From contig WFMF01000244.1 in the NCBI GenBank assembly GCA_011033025.1, positions 62,001-126,000 of the forward strand: a stretch of 64,000 nt of DNA, written 5' to 3'. The notes under the pieces were generated by a model. It did no database searches. It was given only the letters and a program-made list of their open reading frames with translations, and was not told the DNA's origin. This DNA is from Beroe forskalii. Lineage: Eukaryota > Ctenophora > Nuda > Beroida > Beroidae. How positions within the stretch are numbered: position 1 is the first letter of the stretch; every line of letters begins with the position of its first letter. Made by a program: the position numbers and the translations under genes. This document shows, in pieces, positions 1 through 11,216 of the stretch.

Positions 1-118
1 CGAAAATGACGTGTATATTTCATGAATGACCCCCATTATCTTGTTTATCAATCAAACAGATCTGCTGACATTGTCAAGCTATTGATATTTCTGTATAGTA
101 TCTATTTTCAGCAGCTAC

Positions 119-250
119 CTTTAGACCGATGGTATTGATAGCAGCGCATATCAATATCAGTGACGAACGTTGTATGATCCAACTAAGCCACATTATCCGG
201 TCTGATAGCCCCATCATTCTCTGTATTTCCCTCATCTTAGTGCACTTCTC
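119..250 (-). CDS. ABCA-type transporter, exon after the first long membrane segment (44 codons)
   Basis: This is the most 3' exon of the ABC transporter that I can see, 132 nt and phase 0 to 0. It lies between the acceptor CTCTCAG and the donor GTAGC. It encodes E-K-C-T-K-M-R-E-I-Q-R-M-M-G-L-S followed by a tryptophan-rich membrane segment. In the ABCA family the motif 'EKE..(M/L)KE.M.MMGL' directly follows a transmembrane helix of the first membrane domain, as it does here. ABCA proteins are full-length lipid exporters or floppases in plasma or vesicle membranes. The nucleotide-binding domains would lie left of the window, so the gene is partial. The assignment rests on motif recognition and on the matching phase with the five exons upstream. 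Confidence 0.8.
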
Positions 251-427
251 CTGAGAGACACTGGAAAGTTATATATCGAAATCCAATAACTGTATTCGGT
301 TGCTCTGAATTTAATTTGGAGAATTTTTTGCAACAAAACTTTTTAAATTAAGGTGGAGAATTATTTGCCACAAAAACTTTGTGATTTTTATCAATGAAAA
401 TATGTGGATTTTTTCAGTGTTTCTTAC

Positions 428-553
428 CTCGATGACGTCAGCTACGAAAGAGCTGGTGATAAGGAAGGACCCGATCAGGATAGCAAACGGTAGGACGGAA
501 GGGAAAATGATATCGACAAATGCGTCCTGCTTAGTTGCTGGCTGTGGTATGTC
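428..553 (-). CDS. ABCA-type transporter, transmembrane exon
   Basis: The exon is 126 nt, phase 0 to 0, with acceptor TTTTCAG and donor GAG|GTAAG. It encodes 42 residues that include a hydrophobic helix (D-I-I-F-P-S-V-L-P-F-A-I-L-I-G-S-F-L-I) and ends V-A-D-V-I-E, which joins in frame to the E-K-C-T-K-M-R-E of the next exon. This is the usual ABCA arrangement: helix, short loop, then the cytosolic EKE...MMGL element. It is separated from the next exon by a 177-nt AT-rich intron. Confidence 0.8.
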
Positions 554-796
554 CTGAAAAGATTAGGGATTACTTTCTGTGGTAGTGTGGCATATCATCA
601 ACGTACTTGCTATAATAAAAAAGTTTTCCTTAATTGAACAGCAAATGAAAAATTTTCTAGTCAATAATGAGAGCTTGGATAATGGCTCTAACAAACGGTT
701 ATTCTCGGTTTTAGCACAAAATCTGCAACCAGAACTTTCGCTTTTTTCCTGAGCTGTTCAAACAGTCATTGAATAAGTAAGTAAAGAAAAACTTAC

Positions 797-896
797 TCTT
801 AACGCAACAGCAGGGTTGTATTGAACTCCTTTTATCAGCAATATAGCAGAATCTATGGCACGTTGGAAAAGTTGAAATCCTGTCTCGAAATACGCC
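797..896 (-). CDS. ABCA-type transporter, extracellular-to-membrane exon
   Basis: The exon is 100 nt. It enters in phase 2 and leaves in phase 0, with acceptor TTCTGCAG and donor AGA|GTAAG. It encodes A-Y-F-E-T-G-F-Q-L-F-Q-R-A-I-D-S-A-I and on to V-A-L-R. The pattern 'Y...GF..LQ.AID.AI' is characteristic of the end of the first large extracellular loop of ABCA proteins, just before helix 2. The preceding exon (1963-2126) ends in phase 1, so a small exon of length 1 mod 3 is probably missing between them. I did not find a convincing one. Confidence 0.75.
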
Positions 897-1962
897 CTGC
901 AGAAAAGGATAAACTGAAAAATTCTAAATTAGGAGATTTTCATAAAATTGTTCCGTTATACTCTTAAGAGTTGATGCTTTGATTGAAATATCCAGGCTGG
1001 AAAATTGGAGAGAAGCAAAATGTGCACTTACAACAGTAGTTATGCTTATGTTGTGCATTCAAGGGAGCAAAGGTAAACAATAAGATGCCTGCTAGGACAG
1101 TTGTTGCGTAAAACAGTTTCAGACAACTTTTGAGTAATTTGCATTTTTCCGGGTGCACTACACACACACAGGGTAGATGACAAATAAGATCAGTAGATAG
1201 AAATTGTGGCATACCATAACCAAACCACTTTGGTAACCCAAAATTATGGAATGGGAACAACGGTAGAGAAATATATTGAAATTTATTATTATTCAATCAT
1301 TATAGATGGTCGATTCGAATAGTTCATTCAGTCAATTACAATTATCCCATGGAAATTAACAAATTATGAAATTACACGATAAAGATTGGTATTTGATACA
1401 TTTATGAAAGATTTAAATCGAAATATACAAAATTTTATAAAATGAGCTAACTAGCATAACGAGTCAATTAGTCAATGAGAGCAGTTGAACTGGAATAGGA
1501 TTAATAAATTCTATGTTTCCAACTACAGTAATACATACTACTGTAGCTTCGAAATGTCGCATCTGGATTGGGATGGACTAGATAGAAATGAATTAAAACT
1601 ACACTCATGGTTGATGGTTGAAACAAACATGCATGATGAACTCTTGTTGCGTCATGTTTTAATTAATGCTTACCCTTGTGACAACCTATCGATCTCGGCT
1701 GTTCTTAAATACAACCTTTCTGTGTTCCAATTCCCTGGAAAAATACGTATCAGAATAAAATCTGTCGGTGTGCCATCGACCGGTAAGTTATCGCAAAGTG
1801 TAAAACAAGGAATAGTTGTCACTTCTAAGTGAGCTGTTTTCTTTCTTCAAGAATCATGGATTAGCAAAGCAAAATAATTGTATGCCCAAATAAGATACTT
1901 TCCGCACGCTTGAAAAAAGCATTACAATTTGAGACAAGCAATAAAATATAAACCCCACTTAC

Positions 1963-2126
1963 CCCAATGCTTGGCCTCGCTTTTGGCGAATCTCATCGAA
2001 TACGTTATATTGTTCTCATCTCCTTCAAACTCTACGGCCGCTTTGAACTTATCTGCACTCGTTTCTATGTACTTTTGAAAGGTTTCAGTGTCCGGGAATG
2101 TTACGATGTACCCCTGGCGATTCACG
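1963..2126 (-). CDS. ABCA-type transporter, extracellular-loop exon
   Basis: The exon is 164 nt, phase 2 to 1, with acceptor ATTTTCAG and donor TGGG|GTAAGTG. The encoded segment (N-R-Q-G-Y-I-V-T-F-P-D-T-E-T-F-Q-K-Y onward) ends N-N-I-T-Y-S-M-R-F-A-K-S-E-A-K-H-W. The string 'ITYSMRF' matches the 'ISYSIRF/ITYTIRF' element of ABCA extracellular loops. One N-glycosylation sequon (N-I-T) is present. The exon joins in phase to the exon at 3699-3822. The TIR transposon at 2193-3253 sits in the intron just upstream. Confidence 0.75.
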
Positions 2127-2192
2127 CTGAAAATGGACATGGTAAAGGTTCTCGGTCGACGGTCATGTCAATGGGGCGATGGAGATTATTTA

Positions 2193-3253
2193 GGGATCGT
2201 TCACATATTATGTAATCAATTTTTGGGCATTTTTACCCCCCTCCCCCCCCCCTTCGTAATCAAACGTAATCATGGCCAAACCCCCCCTCTTTTTCGGAAA
2301 ATATTACGTAATCATGGCCCAACCCCCCCTCCTTCAGTTTTTGACGTCACCAAAAACTATATTAACTGACAAAAATTAGAACAGTATCGTGTGTTTCAAT
2401 TCAATCATCAACATCATCGACTTGAAGATGACATTCAAAGCTTCATTTAGTTTTTCCTACGGAAATATCGCCTACAACAGCTCCTCTGACAATGAGATGG
2501 ACACCTCCTCCTCTTTCTCTTAGTCTCTTCCTCCAACGCATCCTCATCTGCTCATCATCCTCAGTATCCGTGTCCTGCTCATCTGCCACCAAAGCCGACA
2601 GAACCCAAGATCCAGATCAGCCCTAGCCCCTAAGTGCCAGATCAGAGTCTGGCAACTTCACAGACAACTGCAGCTTCCTACACCTTCATCAGAAAGATTG
2701 ATTCCTGGATAATGGAGCTGCGGATGTACGCCAAGACCTGCTCTGGCATCAACTCTAGAGCTCTAGGGAAAGAAAGGCCTCCGAACCTCTGATCAAGCAC
2801 AGAGCAGCAAACCTTATATTATATACAAAGAGGCACTGAAGTGGTTTGGAAGAGTTCAACGAATGGAGTACATCCCTCATATAAGTCCTCTATGGGTAGC
2901 ACCAAAGGAACTGTACATATTCTGAACCATATTGAGTTAAAGTAGATCATGTTTTAATCATAATTATGAAATTTTGACAATTTTTTCTGAAATGGTTAAT
3001 TTTTGGTAATAAAAATTCGGATATCCTTTAAATTTTCATAAAAAATTCTTGAAATTTTCATGAAAATTCTTGAAATTTTGATGAAAATTCTTGAAATTTT
3101 CATGAAAATTCGTGAAATTTTCATGAAAATTTAAATATTTTGATTACGTAATCATTGGCCAAACCCCCCCCCCCCTCCCCCCCTCGCAATCAAACGTAAT
3201 CATTTGGAAACCCCCTCCCCCCTCGGCTGATTACGTAATATGTGAACGATCCC
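2193..3253. mobile_element. Non-autonomous TIR transposon with TTA target duplication (Harbinger-like TSD)
   Basis: The ends are inverted: GGGATCGTTCACATATTA at the left and its complement at the right, followed inward by GTAATCA and long C/G runs. Both sides are flanked by TTA (2190-2192 and 3254-3256). Inside, the subterminal string 'CGTAATCAAACGTAATCAT..CC' next to C-tracts is repeated near both ends. Around 3030-3140 there is a short tandem array based on TTCATGAAAATTCTTGAAA. No long reading frame is visible. The 3-bp TWA duplication is typical of PIF/Harbinger, but the family is not proven. It lies in an ABCA intron. Confidence 0.7.
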
Positions 3254-3698
3254 TTAAGAAGCGGCAGGGTTAAGTGAGTCAGTCAGCCGCAGAGTTACCG
3301 GGGACCTATTCATGAGCATTGCATTTGCCTCGACTCATCATATTGGAAGGGTTCTGTTTTCCTCAAAATATTGAAAAGTTATGTGGCAAACATGAGCATT
3401 CCCCCGATTTTCCAGGTTTTAAGATTTGACTAGCTGTCTTCATATCATTTACTCATTTAGAACCACAGTGAATCAGGGATAGATTGTATTTCAGAATATT
3501 TGTACGGCTACAATAAGTGGAAGGACCTGGTCGCTCCAAGACGCTTCATGATGCAATTAAACTGACTCAGGAGAGTAGGGAACTCAATCACCTGATTTCT
3601 CCATAAGAATAAGAAGAAAATGAATCAAAAAGTTGGCAGCACTAAAGCTTCCAACCACAGAAGTTGTTATATGTGCAAGGAAGGGTTAAATCACTCAC

Positions 3699-3822
3699 TA
3701 ATCTTTTTCAAAATCTGCTAGTTTCTGGATATAATTATCTCTGGTCAAATGTACAACCGAAATGTTGAACATATTCCCCGTGAATACGGGCATCTCTCCA
3801 ACTTTTTCTGCAATCTGCTTCA
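3699..3822 (-). CDS. ABCA-type transporter, extracellular-loop exon
   Basis: The exon is 124 nt, phase 1 to 2, with acceptor TTTTGCAG and donor TTA|GTGAGTG. It encodes V-K-Q-I-A-E-K-V-G-E-M-P and continues through a region with the sequon N-I-S and the end Q-K-L-A-D-F-E-K-D-Y. It fits the first extracellular loop of an ABCA transporter, where short conserved blocks such as 'NP.V..IM..V' occur. The phase matches both neighbouring exons. Confidence 0.65.
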
Positions 3823-4085
3823 CTGCAAAATGTTGTGGGTTTCATCATTTAGCCTACGACGTAAGACTGAAGTGATATCTTACATAAACATTAACAATTA
3901 TTACTGAATATGAATTTTATGCTATTTCTCAGTTTTTTTCTGTTACTTTCTTCATTATTGTCGTATCAGTGTGTTCGAATAAGCTTAACTTGTAAAGTGA
4001 AGAAAATAAAGATTATAGAAGCTGAGAAACCTTTGAAGTCTTGTTTCATGATGTTTATAAAGACTTTAGGTTTGAAATTAAAGTA

Positions 4086-4405
4086 GGGGCCATCCATTAA
4101 GGACGTCCGCAATGAGGGGGAGGGGGAGTCTGGCCAATGCGGACGTTTGCGGACATAGGGGGGAGGGGGGTGTTTGGTCAAATGCGGACGTCCGCAGTTT
4201 ATGGAAATTTTGGTCGATTTGACGGTTATTTCACTAGAAAATCGTGAAATTTCGGGCCCAACAATGATGACCAAAAAGATTTCCAAGAAAAATGCGGACG
4301 TCCTGGGGGAGGGAGGGGTTTCTGAAATGCGGATGTTTGCGGACAAGGGGGGAGGGAGGGGTCTAAAATGGCCGAAATTTTGCGGGCGTCCTTTATGGAT
4401 GGCCC
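4086..4405. mobile_element. Short TIR element, GGCCATCC...GGATGGCC family
   Basis: The ends GGGGCCATCCATTAAGGACG and its near-complement (CGTCCTTTATGGATGGCCC) enclose about 320 bp. The inside is a series of GCGGACGTCCGCA and GCGGACGTTTGCGGAC units separated by G-runs, so the terminal motif is reused internally. A related copy spans about 50565-51382. The target duplication is not clear. The right end stops about 9 bp from the splice donor of the ABCA exon at 4415-4525. Confidence 0.65.
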
Positions 4406-4414
4406 TGTACTAAC

Positions 4415-4525
4415 CTAATGGATTGGTTGCAGGAGAAAACGCAACTATGTTTTTAGTCCACAATTTTGTGATCAGGAAATCATCAGTATAGTAGTTCGGA
4501 TTAGGACTCAGCATCTCAGGACTCT
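4415..4525 (-). CDS. ABCA-type transporter, first well-supported exon in the window
   Basis: The exon is 111 nt, phase 1 to 1, with acceptor CTTTCAG and donor TTAG|GTTAGT. It encodes S-P-E-M-L-S-P-N-P-N-Y-Y and then F-L-I-T-K-L-W-T-K-N-I-V-A-F-S-P-A-T-N-P. The element 'IVAFSP.TNP' resembles the start of the ABCA extracellular region (I-x-F-x-P-x-T). It joins in phase to 3699-3822. Earlier exons must lie to the right; the next candidate is near 9.7 kb. Confidence 0.65.
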
Positions 4526-4703
4526 CTGAAAGGGGGTTTGTTAAAACACTTAACACTGCTAAGGAAAAAATATGGTTTCCTGACTGTAGGCAATAGTTGG
4601 TTACTCAAGTGGAAAAATATAAATTGTGATAGAAAAGGGGACTCAACTGCATCCTAAAAGATCATGTAGGAGTATTATTTACATTAGTAATCTAAAACTC
4701 TTA

Positions 4704-7206
4704 GTAAGGGTACGACTGTAACCCCCTGTGAACTAAATAGTTAAGTAGGTCTGAGAACGTTTTTCGGTAGTTCATAGTCCATATATTCACCAGAAAAAAA
4801 CTCACCGGATTCCGAGTTGGGAAACCCCTTTTTGGACCCCTTTTTCTCCCGAATTGGGGCACGAACTTCAACCGGCAATATCTCAGCTTCTGATTGAGAT
4901 ACAGGTCATATCGTTATACCAAACTATGCAGGATGAGCACATCATAGGCTACGAAGCATAGTTTTAAAGTCGTAACCCCTTTAGTTTTTGGAGTTATGGA
5001 CGAAAAACCTCTTTTAGCCCTCAGCGTAACCCCAAATTGCCCCTTTTTGATAAGTAGAATCTGAAGGACCTAGAGAACTCAACGAGGACACTACGTCATG
5101 CAGAATCATCACATTATGGGGGGTGGAACATGGTTTCAAAGTCCTAACCCCTTTCGTTTAAGAGTTATGGACGAAAAACCCCTTTTTAGCCCTACGCATA
5201 ACCCCAAAATTGCCCCTAGTCAATAAATAGAATCTGAAGGACCTAGAGAACTCAACGAGGACACTACCCTGTGCAGAATCATCACATTTTGGGGGGTAGA
5301 ACATGGTTTCAAAGTCCTAACACCTTTCGTTTAAGAGTTATGGACGAAAAACCCCTTATTAGCACTATGCGTAACCCCAAAATTGCCCCTATTAATAGAT
5401 AAAATCGTAGAGACCTGAACGAGGACCCTAACCTATGCAGAATCATCACATTATGGGGGGTAGAACATGGTTTGAAAGTCCTAACCCCTTTCGTTTTTGA
5501 GTTATGGACGAAAAAACCTCTTTCAACTCAAAATTTTTAATCCAAAATGGAATAGAGCTTGGTTATATAAGATAGGGATAAAAATCAAATGAACACGGCA
5601 TGATATCTGAATTAGGATAAACCTAATTTGAATACTCAGTGTCATACTAACCATGTTCAACGCATAATCAAATAAAACACATTCTATGAATCCTCTTGAG
5701 AACGCCAAAAAACGTGGCACGTCATTGTGGTACATACTACATATTATTATAGTTTCATTCATACCCACGGTATCCCGGAATGCTCTCTACCATGTCATTA
5801 TTCAATATGTTGTGCAGTATGATGCCCTCACGTCATATTTTTGGGTGTGATTACTCCAATATATCACGTATGAACATTGTACACCTCAGCACCCTTGATC
5901 GTAACGTGAATGTGAAACCTACTTTAATTTCATTGTCCCAAAACAAATATCCCGTTAAACTCTCAATACCATGATAAAGTTGGCGTTCTAGTTCAAGGAT
6001 ACCTTTACAAATGACAAATTGTTTTCGATCAATTGTGGAATAAAAAGCCTTGATAACATGAATTGAAAAATCTCAGTATTCTCAAAATTGTCGTCATAGG
6101 CTTTTATGTCATTATTATCGAGCGCGACTCACGGTCTAGAAGCTTTGGATTTCCTCCTGGTGTAGTGTGCTGTGTGCCTGACCTTTTTTGACCTGGTGTA
6201 GTGTGCCTGACCTTTTTTGAAACCCGATTCAAGATCTTCTAGATGATTTAATGCCAAACAAATTGTATCCTAAAAGGCGCACGAAATTCTAACCTAGCAA
6301 AATAGTAAATGAATTTTTTTGTCTACTATAATAATTTATTGATAACATTTTATTAAGTTCATTAAAGGCTCCTTCCACTGGATTAACACACCAGGAAACC
6401 ATCAGCAACCAGAACACCGATCATCATTCGTCCAGTTTTTCAAATGGTTTCAATTTCAATCATACAAACTTCTTTCATTACTCGGCTGTACGACGTTCAC
6501 AGAAAGAGGACTATTTTGTTACTTTGTTACCCATGGGGCTAAAAATGGGGTTTTCGTCCATAACTCAAAAACGAAAGGGGTTAGGACTTTCAAACCATGT
6601 TCTACCCCCCATAATGTGATGATTCTGCATAGGTTAGGGTCCTCGTTCAGGTCTCTACGACCTTCAGATTTTATCTATTAATAGGGGCAATTTTGGGGTT
6701 ACGCATAGGGCTAATAAGGGGTTTTTCGTCCATAACTCAAAAACGAAAGGGGTTAGGACTTTCAAACCATGTTCTACCCCCCATAATGTGATGATTCTGC
6801 ATGACGTAGTGTCCTCGTTGAGTTCTCTAGGTCCTTCAGATTCTACTTATCAAAAGGGCAATTTTGGGGTTACGCGTAGGGCTAAAAGAGGTTTTTCGTC
6901 CATAACTCCAAAACTAAAGGGTCACGACTTTAAAACTATGCTTCGTAGCCTATGATGTGCTCATCCTGCATAGTTTGGTATAACGATATGGCCTGTATCT
7001 CAATCAGAAGCTGAGATATTGCCGGTTGAAGTTCGTGCCCCAATTCGGGAGAAAAAGGGGTCCAAAAAAGGGGTTTCCCCGACTCGGAATCCGGTGAGTT
7101 TTTTTCTGGTGAATATATGGACTATGAACTACCGAAAAACGTTCTCAGACCTACTTAACTATTTAGTTCACAGGGGGTTACAGTTCAGAGCACATACGAC
7201 CCTTAC
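4704..7206. mobile_element. Large palindromic TA-flanked element with tandem subunits in both arms
   Basis: The left arm (4704 to about 5525) is an inverted copy of the right arm (about 6530-7206). The outer ends are GTAAGGGT..ACTGTAACCCCC and the complement, each next to a TA dinucleotide (4702-4703 and 7207-7208). Each arm contains tandem units of about 150 bp based on 'CCCCTTTCGTTT..GAGTTATGGACGAAAAACC' and 'TGCAGAATCATCACATTATGGGGGG'. About 1 kb of AT-rich sequence separates the arms. No transposase is visible. The TA duplication suggests Tc1/mariner-type mobilisation. A degraded relative lies at 48490-49070. Confidence 0.65.
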
Positions 7207-7209
7207 TAT

Positions 7210-9355
7210 CTAATGAAACATATCATAATTTGTCATCAGTTTATCATTGCAAATGAATTCCAAGACTTAATAAATTATCGTTTTCATAACTGTACTTACT
7301 AATGCATGTTTCTTTTACTTGAAATATACTGATCTGTTTCAGGAAACTGAAAGCTAGAAGCATAACAAAAGTAAGGAGTATCTCAAAAAGTACTGATTGC
7401 TTTCTTTGCCACTGAAATTATTTGATTTTAGTCAAATAGATGGACCTTTACTTTCAAAGGAGAGTGCTAATTTTGGGGAGGTGGAAATATGAGGTGACAT
7501 ATGGAGTTGGAAAGGGGCATGGGATGAGGTGGGAACAGGTGGCACATGAAATCGTGGGCAAAAGCGTGAAAAGGTGGGAAGAGGTAAAGGGATGTGGAAA
7601 AAGGTGAAACATGAAACTAGATAGAAATGTTCAGATAGCCAGTAAGATGTTGAAATGGAAGATGTCCCTCAGCCCTTCCCTTGGGAATTTGCCAATGGCT
7701 GTGATAGGGGCTCTCTGTGATAGAATAGACACATCAATTATTTTAATTACTGCCTCACCAGAAGAATAAAGTTCTTCTTAACAAGAAGCTGAAGTTGTCT
7801 GAGCTTTCTCCCCATGTTCAATGCTACAACTTTTCAGTTGATCTAATTACTCCTAAACTGAAACATTGTCACAAAATTAAAGGATCAAAGGATGAAAAAG
7901 GCAACCTAGTCCAACTAACTAGGTAAAATACTCTACAGCACCACTTTACTCATCCTATTTCTCATTAAATTGACGAAGAAATCCCTATTCTACAGCATAA
8001 TAATGATAATTTAGACTTTTATATTATAGTGGCACATCAACTTATTTCAATGCACAGCTGTGCCACGAAAAATCGCTAATTTATCAACTTAATTCCCCGA
8101 TTATTAACGACGATTTTAATACAAATTTTCAGATTTTAAATTTTCAAACATTTGATGCGTACAGATCTTCCAATGTTTAGGCGGATACCATGATTTTAAG
8201 TATTTTTACGAGTTTAAAGTGTTAGTGTAGTTTTATAAAGGAGTAACTGGGTTTGCATTTTCGTCATTTTTCGCCAAATTTGTCATCGTACCTTGACAAT
8301 TGTAAAATTTCAATATTTTGCATGAAACTCGGAGTTGGTGAACAGATTGTTTTATTTCTACTCGTATTCAGCTCCTTTCCACAGAGATAGTCGAGCACTG
8401 TGAGTGAAAGATTACCAAATCTTATTATATGACAGTGCAACAGTATTAAATCAACAATAAATAATAACATCTAAACTTTAAAAGAATGATGCCCAGTCCT
8501 ACTGCCCAAAGCCCTAAATAGAAAATTCTAACTTAAGGGACACAATAAAACTAAGCTAGCTGTACTACACTAAACTAACCTTAATTAACAAACCTTAATA
8601 AACTAACCCCAAAAAGCCACAACCAGCATTAAAAACTAACTTAATGGCTACAAGCTCTTAAAACTAACTGATAATCTACAGGCTCTTAAAATTTAGGATG
8701 TCTCTGTTGCTCATAAGGTATAACTGCAAATATTTATGGCACTGCAACACTGGCAGTGTTGCAAATTTGAATAAGTATGAGTTGTTTGATTAGATTACCT
8801 CTGAGTTGGTTGCAGCACAACTGATAATTTCCAATTCATTTAGCAAATCATCTATTGTATATCATTCCTAAAACACAGCAATAAGAATCATCTAATTGTA
8901 AAGATATATTTTCATACAGTGGCTGAGGTGAGAATTATGCTATTAAGGAAGTGTAAAATTGTATACAAATAACATAAAAGCTTAAATAAATAAATAAATA
9001 AAGTATTTTGATTAACATAACACATCAACAATGTTTTCATAAATCAACTGCCTTCAAACTTAATTTAGTCAGTTCCTACTTTTTAATTTAAATCATGATA
9101 AGATAAGATAAGATAAGATAATATTTTTGACAAAACATCAACTCAAATATTCAAACAAATTTCACCATATTATATCACTATATTAAGCACCCTTATGTCG
9201 AGGTACCCACAATAAATTACTAATGCCTTGCATTCATGTGCAGCTACATTGCAAATAGTTTGATAAAAATAACTTAACAACAGATTATGAACAATAATAG
9301 CAAAGTATTAAATAGAAACGGTTAGTCATAACAAGATTAAAAACATAATTCATGG
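7210..9355. other. AT-rich stretch without a supported gene
   Basis: No conserved domain or exon with good splice signals was recognised. Simple repeats are present: AAAT units near 8985-9002 and GATAA units at about 9097-9121. A purine-rich G-G-T-G-G-A-A patch lies around 7470-7610. The stretch would fall in an intron if the candidate exon at 9566-9820 belongs to the ABCA gene. Confidence 0.4.
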
Positions 9356-9575
9356 TATTTGAATTAAAAAGAAAATCTTTCTTCAAGACATCAATCTGCA
9401 AGACTTTTCTCCAACTCCGTACTTGAACACCTACATGATTCCTTTAGGTAATGCAATGAGGAGAGCAGTAGGATCTTAATGAGTCACACCAAGATGAGTG
9501 GTGTGCAGGCATCTTCAGTCCAATACCTACCTCAGCTTTCGGGGTGTTTAAATTGCGAGAGCTTTTTATGAGGTA
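9356..9575. repeat. 220-bp direct repeat, copy 1
   Basis: The segment starting TATTTGAATTAAAAAGAAAA and ending CTTTTTATGAGGTA is repeated almost perfectly at 9859-10078. I noted only single-base differences, such as TTTCGGGG against TTTTGGGG. The two copies flank 283 bp that include a candidate exon. They lack TG..CA ends and an adjacent primer-binding site, so a local segmental duplication is more likely than an LTR pair. Confidence 0.8.
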
Positions 9576-9820
9576 GGCCCCCCAGCAGTCACCCCCTGAT
9601 ACCAGGGTATAGCACCGTCAAGTGCAGTGACCACCTGCCTGAATGGATCTGAAACTTGCTCTTTGGTCTTTGTCTTTACTCCAAGCACCAAGAAATTAAG
9701 CAACACACTAAGTGAAGAGAAGTAGAGGACTGGCGGATGGATCCGGATCATTTGTGTCCTTTTACGTTGCACATTAATGAAATTAATGCAAGTGGCATGC
9801 ATCCTGATCCAATACTTCAT
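9566..9820 (-). CDS. Candidate N-terminal membrane exon, possibly of the ABCA gene
   Basis: An open frame starts M-K-Y-W-I-R-M-H-A-T-C-I-N-F, followed by Q-R-K-R and a hydrophobic helix (P-P-V-L-Y-F-S-S-L-S-V-L-L-N-F-L-V-L-G). A short basic segment before a first helix is the usual start of ABCA proteins, where exporters begin 'L.WKN...RR..'. This orientation and position fit the 5' end of the gene at 119-4525. Possible donors are GGA|GTAAAG or CAG|GTGGTC, but neither gives the phase needed for 4415-4525, so at least one exon would be missing. It is flanked by the two 220-bp repeats. Weakly supported. Confidence 0.3.
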   Translation of the reverse strand: MKYWIRMHATCINFINVQRKRTQMIRIHPPVLYFSSLSVLLNFLVLGVKTKTKEQVSDPFRQVVTALDGAIPWYQGVTAGGPTS

Positions 9821-9858
9821 CTTGAGAGACGCTTCTCCTGAAAATCAGGGTTAAAACA

Positions 9859-10078
9859 TATTTGAATTAAAAAGAAAATCTTTCTTCAAGACATCAATCT
9901 GCAAGACTTTTCTCCAACTCCGTACTTGAACACCTACATGATTCCTTTAGGTAATGCAATGAGGAGAGCAGTAGGATCTTAATGAGTCACACCAAGATGA
10001 GTGGTGTGCAGGCATCTTCAGTCCAATACCTACCTCAGCTTTTGGGGTGTTTAAATTGCAAGAGCTTTTTATGAGGTA
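9859..10078. repeat. 220-bp direct repeat, copy 2
   Basis: Second copy of the repeat at 9356-9575, in the same orientation. The near identity indicates a recent duplication, or a collapse or expansion in assembly. Confidence 0.8.
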
Positions 10079-10189
10079 ATAAGTTAATGAAATTATGAAA
10101 ATGTTAAAAAATAACATTGCAGTAAAAGTACTGGATTACAAGTATCCGGATTGAAATAAGATAAACAATAATATTTAAAAAGTATTAGT

Positions 10190-10526
10190 CTAAACTGGTT
10201 CTTTGGTTTTATAGATGTTAATACCTTTTTTCTTAGCTACATAAGGATTTTCGATCAGATATTCATTAAACTTTTTCTTATTATCCATGTAATTACCTCC
10301 TTCTATTTTATCAATGATTAAGTTTGAAACCTCCCAAAAGTTATGGTCAGAGCTCTCTTTACAATCATTCTTGAAACTTTGTAAGTTAGTTTTAAAATCA
10401 TTAACATTCTCAGAATTCTTCACATAAACTGGCAATTTATTCCAATAATTCCTTATACGTTCAGGGAGGAAAGCAGATCTCAGTTTACAAATGTCCTTAC
10501 CTACTGGAATTAAAATTAGGTGGTTT
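10190..10526 (-). pseudogene. CR1/jockey-type LINE, C-terminal end of the reverse transcriptase ORF
   Basis: In minus sense the frame reads C-K-L-R-S-A-F-L-P-E-R-I-R-N-Y-W-N-K-L-P, then V-N-D-F-K-T-N-L, and ends near T-K-E-P-V. The pattern 'FFS.R....WN.LP..V......FK..L' is the standard carboxy tail of CR1/jockey-like reverse transcriptases. It is the last of several pieces of one copy broken by insertions. The upstream pieces are 10651-10701, 13801-13889 and 14115-14700. Confidence 0.8.
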
Positions 10527-10650
10527 CATCGTTACGCGTCGATCAAATGGATTGATCAAATAAAAAACGCGCACAATACACTTTTATGAAGCGCGCGCGA
10601 TTGTGTGCGTTTTTCATTTGATCAGTTCATTCGATCGACGCGTAACGATG
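10527..10650. mobile_element. 124-bp palindromic MITE inserted in the LINE
   Basis: It begins CATCGTTACGCGTCGATCAA and ends with the complement, CGATCGACGCGTAACGATG. The middle is also symmetric (AACGCGCACAATACAC against GCGATTGTGTGCGTTTT). No target duplication is obvious. It lies within the C-terminal coding region of the CR1-like copy. Confidence 0.75.
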
Positions 10651-10701
10651 CATGTGCCTAAGCTTTACTTTTACTAATGATGTTGAGACCAGACCTACTA
10701 A
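10651..10701 (-). pseudogene. CR1-like LINE reverse transcriptase fragment between two insertions
   Basis: The minus-sense frame S-R-S-G-L-N-I-I-S-K-S-K-A is followed by a stop. It continues exactly from the fragment at 13801-13889 once the element at 10702-13797 and one TAA copy are ignored. This shows that the insertion split a once-continuous reading frame. Confidence 0.7.
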
Positions 10702-11216
10702 TAGTCAGGGATGAATTGGTCCAATATCTAAATCCGTTGGCTTTGAATGTTAAAAGCGATTTAGCAACTGGATATGCCATTCAAGACCCTAAGGAAGCCA
10801 ACGTGACCCGTCGACAATTTTGTATCAGCCGACCACACCCTTTTTTGACCACGCCCATTTTGCGGCGTAAGAAAATAGCCATAACTTCGGTTCCTTTTGG
10901 AGTTGAGAGAAAACGTTCCACCTTAAAATGACCGCAATGGCCACATTATGCCAGGCGGATGATGGTTCCTAAGCCCTAGGACCTTCCGTTTTCGAGTTAC
11001 AGCCCAAAAACTGATTTTTCATCACTCATGAGGCAGCGCCTTGTGAAAAAATGTAACTTTGGTTCCTTTTGGAGTTGGGAGTAAACCAACCACCTTAAAA
11101 TGTTCGCAATCAGTACATTATAGGGGGTAGATAATGGTTCTGAAGCCTTAGGATCTTCCGTTTTGGAGTAATTTCTCAATAGAAAGAATTTAAATAAGCT
11201 ACAAGGCATAACACAC

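Noticed and set aside
964-1296. 110-codon minus frame between ABCA exons
   Set aside because: It does not resemble ABCA loops, does not fit the required phase, and runs through AT-rich intron DNA.
9356-10078. LTR retrotransposon with 220-bp LTRs
   Set aside because: The internal region is only 283 bp, there are no TG..CA ends, and no primer-binding site, polypurine tract or gag-pol sequence.
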